From positions 202,541,322 to 202,605,321 of the forward strand of contig CM060680.1 in assembly GCA_030686995.1 (NCBI GenBank): a DNA stretch of 64,000 nt, in the 5' to 3' direction. Shown piece by piece: positions 37,101 to 48,514 of this stretch. Source of the DNA: Artemisia argyi (Eukaryota > Streptophyta > Magnoliopsida > Asterales > Asteraceae). Each line of letters starts with the position of its first letter. Positions within the stretch are counted from its first letter, which is position 1. Both the position numbers and the translations under genes were made by a program. The notes beneath the pieces are model-generated. The model saw nothing but the letters and a program-made list of their open reading frames with translations. It was not told the DNA's origin and did not search any database.

Positions 37101-37523
37101 GTGGAACAACTTAACGCTATACGTAACTGGTAGTCATAAGGGTTGTTTTCGAAAGTGTTACAAAGTTTGTGGGTTTTGCTTGTAGTCAAGATAGAATTTG
37201 TTCCTTCAAATTTATTTTTGGAGTTTAATACTGCTGGGCCCCTCGTAGGATTGGTAAGATGTATGTGCGGCCGCACCCAATATCTCACCTGAATATGTTC
37301 AGAAAATTTGGTAATCTTGATCAATCATAAACAACGAGAAACAGAATGGTTAATTAAGGAATGACTTTAATCCATATCCTTATTAACGTGGTATTAGAAA
37401 CAAAAGGATAATAATAATGAGAAATCATTAAAAGGTTTTTCCAGGAGCCTTACTCGAGATCGTACTAGAGGCATCGGCGTGTTGCAAGACGCTAACCGAT
37501 GTGATTACACTATTAAAATATGT
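31200..37523 (+). other. Non-coding interior of the young element
   Basis: It is very AT-rich, with stop codons in all frames. Recurrent words stand out: CTAGCAGATCAACTGATGT at about 32515, 32735 and 33989, and AGTGGGAG at 33540, 33598, 33798, 35004, 35797 and 37527. The second resembles the element's own polypurine tract. A 37-bp block around ATGATGAAGTTTGA is directly repeated at about 35078 and 35114. I see no gag or pol remnant. Confidence 0.8.
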
Positions 37524-37535
37524 CCAAGTGGGAGC
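37524..37535 (+). other. Polypurine tract of the young element
   Basis: CCAAGTGGGAGC directly precedes the 3' LTR, the usual plus-strand primer in Copia-type elements. Confidence 0.8.
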
Positions 37536-38322
37536 TGTTAGAATATGGACATTATTTTAGTAGACGTATGTTAGGATCGAACTCGAGATCACGGGATTGC
37601 ACACAATACGTATGAAGAGAAAAAGTAATAATTATTTATAAATGTTATAATTAATTATTAAACACAAAATAAATAATAATAATTAGTATTATTGATTAAT
37701 GACTAATTATTTATTAAACGAAGATTAGGAAAGTAATACTAGACAAAACATGGAAACAAGAGAAGGTTCCGGAATCCCCTAGGGGACTCCCCAACCGATC
37801 GGCCTAAGAGGTATTCCACCTCCTTATGTGCCTTGAGCTCCAAGTTTTGAATAGTATATAAGCAAACCCAAGATGTAGGTTTTTCTCATAACTTGTACAC
37901 ACACATCTTGGTGTTTTTCTTTCCTCTCTTTTGTGCTTGTCGATTTATCAAACTAAACCCCTAAGGGTTTCGATTTTATTAATCTAAACAAGTTTTGTGT
38001 TTATTACTTGCATAAACTTTTTCTTGAATTAGTACGTGTGTACAAGAACGTGAATCAAACACACTATTGTTTGATTCTTGGATTGAATTACAAAAGAGGT
38101 AAGGGGTAATTCTTATAATCCACATAAACCCTAATTAGGGTTATTGGTTCCGGAAGATTGCTTTGATTCTTGTTCAGGCTAGAATCACAAAGGTATGTTT
38201 AGTATTTAAATTAATGATTAATTAATTACATGTTATTCGATCTATTATAATTGCTTCCGCTCATGCTCACTTTGATGTACTTGGTTTATTTATATGAAGG
38301 TCATGATATAATAATTCCAACA
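37536..38322 (+). repeat. 3' LTR of the young element
   Basis: 787 bp, matching the 5' LTR at all but one position by eye, and followed by the TAGTC duplication. Confidence 0.93.
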
Positions 38323-38327
38323 TAGTC

Positions 38328-39172
38328 TCCAATAGCTTAATTGCTTAAGAGAACGTAACCATTAGGCTGCAAATTTTGTAAGGTATGCAGACCTAAGAAA
38401 CACGAAGAAAGAAAGATCCAAAATTGGAATTTCAAAGAAGGGCAAATTGTACTAGGTAACTGACTTTTGTTAAACCTTTATATTCGGTAACCAACTTTGC
38501 TTTAACGTATAATTCTCAAACGGGCCAAACAGGTTGTAAGTCGCATAAACTCAATTCTTAATTCATAGAAACCACCTAAATTGCTTTTAGGGGGTGTTTG
38601 GGATTGCCTATTGAAAGTGCTTATCTGCTTATAAAGCAAGTGTATTTTAATTACTTATTTATACTAAAAAATAAGAAGTTACATACTTTCATCAAAACTG
38701 CTTATGCTCTTAAAAGATAAGACAAGCACTTGAGTAAGCAATCCAAACACCCTCGAATCCAAAAACTAAGATTATAAGTACAGCAATATATGTTTTTCAA
38801 ACATTGACAAAAGGTGATCAACCCCATTACAGATTTAAAAAAAAAAAAAAAGCTCTATTTTTTAGAAGTCAGAAGCATTTCAAAGTTAGCGTCCTCCCAT
38901 TGTTCGGCAATTTACCTTAACGAATCTTCTCCCAAATGAATGATAGAACTACAGAAACAATATCTCGATTCACACAGAAGAAAAGATTACCAACTGCAAA
39001 TCATTACCATTGATTGAAAGAGATACCACATTGATGCAGGTACCATATGTTCAAAACAAGCTAGTTGTTACACTTAAGAAACCATTGATAGTTGGAAATG
39101 ATGCAAAAACAGTATAAATTTAACAACATTACACAATACCCTAAGGGAACGACACCCACAGTTACAATTGAT
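38328..39172. other. 3' flank of the ankyrin/PGG gene
   Basis: Non-coding. It contains a MITE at 38592-38753 and the downstream region of the gene, which ends at 39173. No clear polyadenylation signal could be singled out. Confidence 0.4.
38592..38753. mobile_element. Short MITE with GGGTGTTTGG ends
   Basis: The left end GGGTGTTTGGGATTGC and right end GCAATCCAAACACCC are inverted copies with one indel. It is about 162 bp. The ends resemble PIF/Harbinger or hAT MITEs. A target duplication is not evident, so the class is open. Confidence 0.6.
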
Positions 39173-42100
39173 TTAGTAGAAACATTCAAACTTTTCCCTA
39201 ACAAAAAAACCACCACAATATGTAGCATGTACCAATTCCACAATAAGAGGAAACTGAAGGGTCACAAAAGACGTAATTGGAAGGCATGTCAATGCACCTA
39301 TTGGAATAAGCATCGACGAGTTACCTTGTCCAAACACAATGAACAATGTTGCTCCAAAAGCTATGATCATTGCTGTCGTTGAGAGGAACAACATAGTGAG
39401 GCCAATAATCAACTTCGTAGGTAACTTAAAGAGAAAGTCCTGTTCCGCAAAACGTGCCGTAAGGATCGATAAAAACATTAACAACGACGTAACAGCTGTG
39501 AATAATGATATCGCATCTGATATAGCAAATACTGTGAATGCAATGCTGTTAGTGAAAATCGGTATCCCTGATTGGTTATTTCCACCGGGCACAGTTATAG
39601 CTGCTGCAAACACAATGGTGATAATGAGTGCTGCTGTAATTGTATACGACTCGGCAGTTTTCTTTATCGAGTTCTCTCCTTCGATCACCAAGTCTTTATG
39701 TTCTCTAGTAAATACCTCTTGAGGTGTTTCGCCATCTAAGTTCTTTTGTATCCGGTTAAGAGGACATACAAATCGTTCAACTTCCTAATAAATATTACAA
39801 TATATTAACCTTGGAAGATATATGATAATACATCTTAAGAACTTTATGTATGCCTAATGAAATTCAAACTTAGAGTCATTGGTTAAAGTACTCACCTTGA
39901 ACCATTGTAGTTCACGTTGAATCTGCAAAGCTGCCCCCGATATGAGATTCAATTTGTTAGTTGGTGTTAATCTTGCAGCCAAATGCAAAAGATTATTCCC
40001 AAAAGAATCTTTGATCGTTTTATAAATATTCTTGTGTTCGCTCATTTCATATAGCAGGTTGTAAATCTTCTCTGAACGACTTATCACAGAATATTGAATA
40101 AAATTATGACCATCTTCATTGGTACTCCAAATTGCATCAGAAAAATGCATCATAATATATCTAATAAAAGTGGATGCATTTGTTCTAGTGGCTTCAAAAA
40201 TGGAACTGTTGTAATATTGATGGTAGGTGCTCAAGTTCTCTTTCAATCTTATCTTGTTACATACATCACATGAGAGAAATGATGCGTCTGAATAAATTTG
40301 AGATGTATCTTTAGCGAATGGACGTACTGCAAGATAGAGACAAATCATAATCTCAAATAAATAAGCAACTTTCTTTCTGTTACACTTTTTGGTCATATAA
40401 TAATTGTGACTTTTGATTCGTCTTACCAAGCACTTTCCCGAATTGGTAGAACAAAGTTGCCGGCAAACAAAGGCCTGCTTAAGATGGGATGATTGTTAGG
40501 TTAGATCCAACCACTAAGTTAAGACACATGAAGAAGGCTTAATAGTTTTAAAAATAAATAAATAAATAAACCTTTCATCTTTAGAAAGGAATAAAAAGTA
40601 ACTCGAATTTGTACAAAAGAATCCACAATTTGGGATAAAAACTCCTTGAATTTCTTTCTAAAAGTTGATCAAAACAATTGCATACGAGTAGTATTTTTGT
40701 GCATTTATTTTAAAGTAAATTTAACTAACTTGTCAGGAATCATAGTTCTATGTAGCCTAGTGTCCTTTTGACCTTGATATAACTTACTTTAAATTTCTAC
40801 TTTTATATATATATTGTGACAATTTTACCTCTTTGTTTATCTATAACGAAGAGGTAAAATTGTCAAAAAAAATTTAAATAATACACACTAATGTCAATTA
40901 AAAAGCGTTAGTTATATGATAGTCGAAAAATTATTAGACTACATAAAATCACAAAACGTGACAAGTTAATTACATTTTTAATTATTATCCCTTATTTAAA
41001 GATAGTACAAATAATTAAAATTTTGAAATTCGATTAATTTACTTTCCCCAACCTATTTTTGACATACAAATTTTAGAGAATCTCCGGAAACTATTTCTTT
41101 CCAAATATTCTTAAACTTCAAACTTTTATAAAGGGTTTATATTTGTAATTATACAAAGAATTCGTAATAAGAAAATGTGTGAAAAATAGGAGTTTAATAG
41201 TAGTTGGGGAAATGAAAATTAGCTTATTTTGTTTAAGGAATCTTAAATAAGAAGTTGAAAAAGTTATCAAATTCTTCTCTTTTAATCTTTTTTCATGTTG
41301 TTATTTAATGTTTATCATCTCATGACGTACCTATGAAAAGTATGAAAAAAAGATAAATAAATATCTTTATGGGTTGGCGACCACGTGACGAATCTGCATA
41401 GTTCCGAAGTCTGTCAAAAGTAGGCCTGTAGGGAGCAGCTATCCTAATCAACTCTTCTTCAAAACCTGAAACGTAGATAAAAAATTGGCATACAAGAACT
41501 TTAATTAATTGAAATAATAAAGAAACAAATTCATTACCTCTTTCCCAAAATTTGGGTGCACGTGGAAAGTTCTGAGCTAAAGCCATCAACACAGCATCAC
41601 TATCGGAAAGTATGGCATCGGGGTAATCATCGATTATCTTGTTTGCTAAGCCTACATATTTCAGAAGATTAGTGGTATATAAAATGACAAGCTCGATCAT
41701 CACCACTTTTGAAGACAACGAATGATACTTACGAAAATCTTGACAAGAGATAGCAAGAACGACAAGCTCCTTCCAACTTTTGCCCGTAAAAAGAGCTTCG
41801 TACTCTTTTTTTTGTTGTTCAAGCAGACACTTAGATGTCTTCGTATCCTCGACACTTTTGCCTGTATAAAGATCACCGTACTTTTTTTCTTGTTGTTCAA
41901 ACATCTTACATGTCATGATAACCTCGCCCCTTAAAAGAGCATCGCACTCTTTTTCTTTTTCTTCAAGCAGATACGTACATACTTTCATGTGCTCAAACAA
42001 ATAGTGAGATGTCTTGGTATGCATATTGGAAACAGATATGGCAAGTGGAGTGTGACCCTCCTTGTCTTTGGTTAATGACAATTCTGGGCTTCTTTGCACC

Positions 42101-43933
42101 AAGATGTCGACAACTTCAGTGTTGCCACCAATAGCAGCAACATGAAGAAGACTGCTTCCATCTGAATTTATTAGATCTAATAATTTCTCTTTGGGTGTCC
42201 TTTCCAACAATTCCTCTAATAATTCATGATTCTTTGTAGAAGAACCCACTGCTACATGGAGTAATGTGTTTCCATTATTTGTGAGTGTGTCCCAGGGGTT
42301 AAATTTTTTTTTGTTTACTATGTCTATTACAATTTTTGTATCTCCTTTTAGAATATGGTGATAAATCCAATCAGCATAAAGCTCACTCACCCTTTTTTGG
42401 GTAAAAGGGTCTACCCTTTCTGGGGTAGAAGTGTCGGTATAAAGCTCACCCACCCTTTTTTGTTCCTCCATTATTTGTGATTTTGCATCTATTTCTGGTT
42501 CTGCTTGTCTTGGCGTTAATTTTGTTTCTACATGATCAAAATTTTCAATTTGGTTATCAAGGTTAAAAAAAAAACTAGAAAAGAAAAGATATACGTTTTA
42601 ATGTAAATCACCAGGGATTTCATACAACAAACTAATTAAAGCAAAGACGTACATATATCTAGCTTCAGATTTAACGCTCAATTGGTAACTACATCTCAAG
42701 AGTATGTACTTGAATTTACACTACGTTGGTTCCCCTAAAATATAACTCATCACTTAAACTAAATTGGAATCATTAGAAAACTAAAAAGCCCACGTTATTA
42801 AAATTGATATATTAAACTAGGGATGAGCATTTTGACCCGAATCCCGGAACCGTACCGGTACCGTACCGAAACGGTACCGTTCCCGATATACGGTACGGTA
42901 CCGGGACTACTAAATAAGGTGAAAAAAAAAATCGGGACCACTAATTCGGTACGGGACCGGTACCAAATCGGGAAATTCCCGAATAAAAACGGGAAAAACC
43001 CGATTTCCCGGTACCGGTACCGAAACCGGTACCGGTACCGGTATCCGAATCCCGTCCGGTACGGTACCGGTACCCCCTTTCATGCTCGGGAAAAAAACGG
43101 TACCACCAATTCGGTACGGGTTCGGTACCATTCTGGTACCGTGCTCATCCCTATATTAAACTAATATAAAGAAGTTACTTTAAGAATTTAGTGCAAGGGG
43201 TGTAAAAATGCACATACGAGATATATATACGGCCAAGCGGTGTAAAAGTGACAATTATGATGAGAATGTAAAAATAAAAAGCACATATCTAAAAACGGTC
43301 GGAATGAAATTAAAAGAAACTTGGCTTGTAGAAAAATAGTAATAGTAATAGTAATAATAATAATAAACCAACGATGTTTCGGTATTTGCTTCAAAAGTTT
43401 CATGAAAAATTTTGCGCTCGAATTACAAAAAAACAAAAAATTTTGAAAATTATTGGCTCAATAAAAATCATTTCTCAAAGCCAAACAAATAAAACTTTGA
43501 TTAGCAAAGGAAATACTGTACCTGCTACAACCCAAGGACCATAATTGCGTTGCAGTTCATCCCATAAATCTTTTGCACGGAAATCTGTTTTCTTGTCTTT
43601 GGTTCTGAGACGATTGACAACCTTCTTGGCTACCCCGTCAGAAAGTGTACCAAGAATCCAACATTTGACAAGGGAATCTGATGCATCCCATGCCTCCATG
43701 TCTCCGTCTTTCTCCTTCCCCTTATCATTCCCAGCAGGACGTGGGAGCTGACCGTCGATGAAACCAAACATATGATGACTCTTTAAGAGATATAGAATTT
43801 GTATTTCCCACACATTATACGTATCCTTACCGCTCAGCTTCATGGTAACGAAATTTGGGGCAACAAAATGTGAAGGGTATGGATATGCTTCATTAACAAA
43901 ATTTGGATTCGAAGTTGAAGGTGCATTCATCAT
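39173..43933 (-). CDS. Ankyrin-repeat PGG-domain membrane protein with Copia-gag-like N-terminus
   Basis: Seven exons fit together without a stop: 43522-43933, 41733-42527, 41538-41651, 41331-41465, 40427-40474, 39896-40326 and 39173-39784. All have GT/AG borders and matching phases (2,547 nt, 848 residues). Residues about 20-137 form a Copia-gag-like module (LSGKDTYNVWEIQILYLL, then DLWDELQRNYGP). Ankyrin repeats follow at about 220-310 (GNTLLHVAVGSS, SSLLHVAAIGGNTEVV, GHTPLAISVSN), then three Glu/Lys-rich imperfect repeats (CKMFEQQEKKYGDLYTGKS), and the segment SDSDAVLMALAQNFPRAPKF. Another repeat (NNLLHLAARLT) leads to QWFKEVERFV and the PGG domain (about 690-848, AAAITVPGGNN, several membrane helices). 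Family members such as ACD6 and ITN1 act at membranes in defence or salt signalling. The role here is unknown. A TATA-like word lies 60-70 bp upstream. Confidence 0.87.
40818..40864. repeat. Perfect-stem hairpin in intron 4 of the ankyrin/PGG gene
   Basis: GACAATTTTACCTCTT and its inverse AAGAGGTAAAATTGTC flank a short loop. The near-perfect stem is about 16 bp. It is most likely a tiny MITE remnant, and it would fold in the pre-mRNA. Confidence 0.7.
42820..43151. mobile_element. GC-rich GGTACCG-repeat MITE in intron 1
   Basis: The ends GGGATGAGCA and TGCTCATCCC are perfect inverted repeats. A perfect 12-bp direct repeat, TATATTAAACTA, flanks the element (42808-42819, 43152-43163). The interior is made of GGTACCG and GGTACGG words and is strongly palindromic, which explains mirror open frames on both strands. 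It lies in intron 1 of the ankyrin/PGG gene. Paralogue A's short intron 1 does not hold it, so it arrived after the duplication or was lost there. Confidence 0.88.
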
Positions 43934-43987
43934 CTTGATCTTAATTTAAATTTGTATTTTGTTAACTCTTTGTGTCAAACTAAAATA

Positions 43988-44143
43988 TGAAGCTGACTAT
44001 AAATACTAACGTAAAAAAAAGGACCATAGGGTTTAGTAAGCATATAAATGTGGTAGGTATGGATATTTACTTCTCAAGATAATAATTGAGCCAATTATTT
44101 ACGTGTGAGCCGGTAAGTCTTTGGTCTTGTTCCAAAAAAGTAA
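43988..44143. repeat. Upstream region of the ankyrin/PGG gene, repeated at 52960-53065 and 53348-53480
   Basis: Shared words include ACTATAAATACTAACGTA, ATATAAATGTGGTAG.TAT, GGATATTTACTTCTCAAGAT and GAGCC.GTAAGTCTTTGGTC. Three diverged copies of this promoter-proximal region exist, two of them now beyond the LTR element. They record an old tandem duplication. The copy at 53011-53065 preserves the empty target site of the Harbinger MITE. Confidence 0.75.
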
Positions 44144-44358
44144 GGGTGCGTTTGGTATGCTGCCAGGAATGACAATGGGTATAAGTTTGATAGTAGTGGC
44201 AGGTCCCTCACCTATGAAAGATCCATACCTTGGTCCCTTGTTGTATATGAAGTATGGATTATATATATCATTCATTACCATAGTGGTGGGCCCTCTCATC
44301 TTAAACAAACATCTTTAATCACTTTTATAGTCATTATTTCATTCTCATAGTGGGATAC

Positions 44359-45738
44359 TGAAAAGTGTTTTTGCGTGTGTATAGTTTAGATTCCGAAGAA
44401 ATACCGGTGAAAGTATGTTCCCCGGGTCGTTCTCCCAACGAAGGGTTGAATTGATCTTGTCGACACGGTTTGTGAATCTTGTGAAGTGAATGAGGATAGA
44501 AGAAATATTTTGTTGGTTTTTTATTACACTATTAAAAGGATTTAAAACGCAGATAAAGTAAAAAGAAACAATAAAACGACGCAAAGAAAGCAAGCATTGG
44601 ATAAAATAAATAAAGAAAAAACGAGATTTAAAATGCGAAAAGAAATTAAGACTGGAAATGAATTTAAAGACAATATGTTTGCAAAGTGACATGAATAAGT
44701 TCGTCAAGTGTGGGCCAAGGATTGACGACGAATTATTTTCCTTAAACAAGACTATTTTCTCACAACGTTGGTTTATTTTGAAAATAATCCTTTAAAAAGA
44801 AAATAATTACTAGATTTGTAATTTGATTATTCTCCGGCTTTTGCCCTTCAAATAATAAAATCACAAGTCTAAATAATCATAACAATTATTAATCACGATC
44901 CTCTTTTATGGCCACACCTAACTCACAAACTCGTGCCATTAAGCGAACACTAATAAACTACTCGAAACTCATATTAATAAAATAAAGTTACTTGATAAAA
45001 TTAAAAAAACTAGATAAGCCAAAAGAAAAATAACGTAAAAGGAAAATTATATTTTTGGCTTTTTAATATTTTTTTTTTTATTAAAATGAAAAGGATATAA
45101 AGATGAATTAAAAAGGAAATACGTAAAAGAAATAAAAACTATTTATTATTAAACTAAAAATGTTTACTAGATAACGTGACTAAATAAAAGCTACTAACTT
45201 GTTATGAAATAAATCCTAACTTGATAACTTTTTAGAAAATTTCGGCAGAGTTTCGTTTAGATTTTAAGCATAAGAAAACCTCACTCGATAAACGATGAGG
45301 CAACGATTATCGAACTCGATAATCTTGGCTAACTCGCCAAAAGAAATGAAACTCGGTAAAAATAAAAACTTAACTCGAAAAATATTTTATTTTTTTTTTT
45401 TTGACTCAAACTCGATAAACACTATTAGGAAACTTAACTCGATATGACATAAAAACATCTAACTCGATATGAAACTTAACACTCTAACTCGAAAAACAAT
45501 TTTGTGCCCCAAACTCGAAATTGAAATTTTTGTCACCAAACTCGAAACTACTTTGACTGCCTAACTCGATATGCTATTGTGTAGCTCTAACTCGAAAGCT
45601 ACTACAAAAACGTAAAGAAAATTTTGAGTAAATTGCAACTTGGTCCTTAATCTCGAAAACGAAAACGAAAATTTGCATATAGGTCCCTAGTTAGAAAATT
45701 TCTAACTCGATAGATTTTCAAAATTTTTAACTCGATAG

Positions 45739-45776
<38 letters not shown>

Positions 45777-46650
45777 AATCTAACTTGATAAAAACATAAC
45801 AAAACACCATTTTAATCCAAAATAAAGCTTAAAAATAAATGTTTTTCAACAAATTTATTACCAAACAAACTAATTTAACCATAAACAATAAATCCCAACA
45901 ATAAAAACATAAATTTAACAACTAGAAATTAAAGATTTTTAAGAAAAATAAAGCTTTTAGAGAAAGAAAGCAAATAAAACTTATGACTTTATAAAAATAA
46001 AATTACACTACTCCTATACTAAGAGGCCCAACCCTCAACAACCCTAAAACTTACCAAAAACTTACCATAAAACTAGCCACTCTAAAAACTAACCAACCTA
46101 AAAAATGAGGCTTATGAGATCTATTTATAGGCTAGGGGCTAGGGCTACACCTATCTTTTACATTGTTGCATATTTAGCCCCTAGACCTTTACAAAACATG
46201 AAAATCTCACTTAAAATACTATAAAACGCTACTAATGCACTTAATACTTCATGTAACGATCTCGTAACTTGGAGGAATTTAGTTGACTTTTCTTCCAAAG
46301 TTCTTCAAAGGAACAAAGTTGACAACTTGTGAATACTTGAAGTATTTTTCTTGTCAATATCTTCACGCTTCCACTAAGGGTCTCTTTTGTCATTCTTTGA
46401 ATATTTAAGATTTTGAATTGTCGTTTGGGCTTTTCTTGGATAATTTTCTTCCTCGGGTTCGGCTTTTGACCTTTTTCCCATCTCGTGCTCGTTTTTGCCG
46501 GTTTTGCTTTGTTTTTGTTCATTTTTCACATATCCGTACCTGCACATACACAAATACAAAAACACACATTTTCTTGGCATATTTTATTAGTATTTGACGT
46601 ATTTGGTCTGATTTAAGGTCTAAAAAGGATGTGTGAATAAGCACTCATCA
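44359..46650 (-). repeat. 3' LTR (minus orientation)
   Basis: 2,292 bp, collinear with 50618-52905. A T-run of about 29 (45740-45770) is interrupted and shorter in the other LTR. It contains many CTCGATA/ACTCGAAA words, a dispersed internal motif recurring over about 45290-45730. Short open frames here are duplicated in the other LTR and are not genes. Confidence 0.92.
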
Positions 46651-46664
46651 AAATCCCCCAGACT
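46651..46664 (-). other. Polypurine tract (minus orientation)
   Basis: Minus strand AGTCTGGGGGATTT lies directly before the 3' LTR. It confirms the element's direction. Confidence 0.8.
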
Positions 46665-48514
46665 AAGGTATTGCCGTGCCCTCACGCAATGTCATCACCT
46701 CACGCTTAAGAGATAAATAATTTCAAAACCTCTTTTTACTGACGTTGTAAAGTAGCAATGACTTTCAAAAGAGATATTAAAATCATTTATTCTCAAAAAC
46801 GCTCCGTCTTCCGATTTTCAGGAATAACACTACAACTACTCTTTTTGTCTTTTTCATTTTTATATATGTGACGGTTTGCTTTGACTTTCAGTATCAATTC
46901 ATATCTGTTGATAATTTTTAGGGTCAACGAGTAGAAACACTTCAAGGAGAAGAGACCATACGGATAAAAATCGTCATCCTTGATTTTTCACAAGCTCCCA
47001 AACTAAGCGTAAAATCGAGATCATTGTTTAACTAGAAGTTAGATGCTAACACTGCCCACAAAAGTTACTTGTGTATTACCTCTTGTTCCCAGGTCCTAAG
47101 TTTTGTATCTCAAGATTTTAATTTGTTGAGAAATGAATTGCTTCATATTTTCTCGTTTCAATATTTTTTAGTCCGATAGTGACACCTAAGTTTAAACACT
47201 AAGTAGTTATTCATTTTCTCTTAAGAACCACTGCAATAGAAATTCGGTCCACATCAAGGAATTTGGGATACATATGATATCAAGTATATAAGTTGCGGAG
47301 TACAATCACGTGCACCTCATGTGACTGATTACTAATCACTTATCACATGCACCTCACGCGCCAACAACTTTTTGATACATACATAGCTCTTATTCAACAA
47401 TACTACAACTTTCATACTTTTCATTTTTCACTTTTTTCACTTTTCTCATATTTTTCTTTCTTTACTTTTTTCTCAACATCAATGGAGGCTTATAGGGTAG
47501 CTCCAAAACCACATAGATAATCAACTTTTGACTTTTGATTTTTCACTTTTTGCTTTTATTTTTGATGTTCCTTGATATGTACCCAACTTCTAAAGCAAAA
47601 ATTCTCTTAAGAAAATAAAGAACTAAATATTATCTAAACCGAAATACCACTAATTAACCTAGAACATCTATTATATGGGTGACGTTTCTGATGGGAACAA
47701 GGAGGCCACAAGTACCTCTCGTGGGTTTTTTAAACCCCAAGTGATGAGATCCGTGTATAGCACGAAACTTCTAAATAAACTCTATCATTCCTCGATCTCC
47801 GCAAATTTAAAATCCCAAGTAATGAGATCCGCGGATGCTTAGCCATAATCTTTTGATTATATTGGTTAAGGGAGACGAGCTAGGGCTCAACACGCCCGGT
47901 CAAGTCGAAACATTTATTTCTACTCTCGCCGGTAGGAAGATCAAAACAAGGTGTCAAATCTTATTATTCATATCATATATCATTTTTTTTTTTTTTTCAT
48001 TTTTTTTTTTTTTTTTTTTTTCATATAAAGAGGTGACAAAATTTAAAATTTTTGGTGGAAAACGGAGTTGCGTAAGTTAACAGCTCAGATAAAGGTGCAA
48101 GGTCAAATCAAATCGAAGATTCACCCCCCAGACTAAAGTGAAACATTGTCCTCAATGTTTTAAAGGGTAAAGGTAATCCTACGTAAAATCTAAGGCCGTT
48201 TATTAATTATGCCAAGAGATAAACGTTAGTCGATAAGATTTTGGATATGGTGAATTTCCGATAGAGCAGCGAAGGATGAAACTCGAGTGGAGATTACGAC
48301 AAACCACGAGCACGAGAGTCTTCAAACTTCGGGGAAATTCCTGAACATTCACAAACAACCACGAAACACAAGTTTGGAAAGGATCGCCCCCCTCATGTTA
48401 CGTTATTAAAGAAAATAGAAAATAATAAAAATGAAATGGATAAGCATGGGGTGCCTCCCACGAAGCGCTTGTTTTTGTTCACCGAGTCACATGAGCTTGA
48501 CTCGATCCCCGAAT
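46665..48514 (-). other. Non-coding interior between the ORF and the 3' LTR
   Basis: About 1.85 kb with no supported gene. It contains T-rich tracts (47985-48022) and short Asp/Ser frames. The word CCCCCCAGACTAAAGT at 48125 repeats the polypurine-tract region, suggesting an internal duplication of the 3' end. Confidence 0.6.

Larger units (their letters stand above)
30399..38322 (+). mobile_element. Young non-autonomous LTR retrotransposon without coding sequence
   Basis: Two 787-bp LTRs (30399-31185 and 37536-38322) begin TGTTAGAATATGG and end AATTCCAACA. I found one mismatch between them (C/G near 31074 and 38211). A 5-bp target duplication, TAGTC, flanks the element (30394-30398, 38323-38327). 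An initiator-Met primer site and a purine tract are in place. The 6.35 kb interior has no retroviral gene or long open frame on either strand, so this is a LARD-like element moved by proteins made elsewhere. LTR ends and the AAGTGGGAG tract suggest a Copia parent, which is an inference. Confidence 0.92.

Noticed and set aside
41320..42471. A single 383-residue intronless ankyrin protein
   Set aside because: The open frame reads through three introns. The spliced model keeps phase at every junction and restores the family's usual SDSDAVLMALAQNFPRAP segment directly after CQDFR.
42823..43164. 113-residue Arg/Tyr/Pro-rich frame and its mirror on the other strand
   Set aside because: Both come from the palindromic GGTACCG MITE in an intron.
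44345..46580. 134-, 93- and 68-residue frames
   Set aside because: They are duplicated exactly in the other LTR (50562-52835) and run through LTR sequence with no domain.
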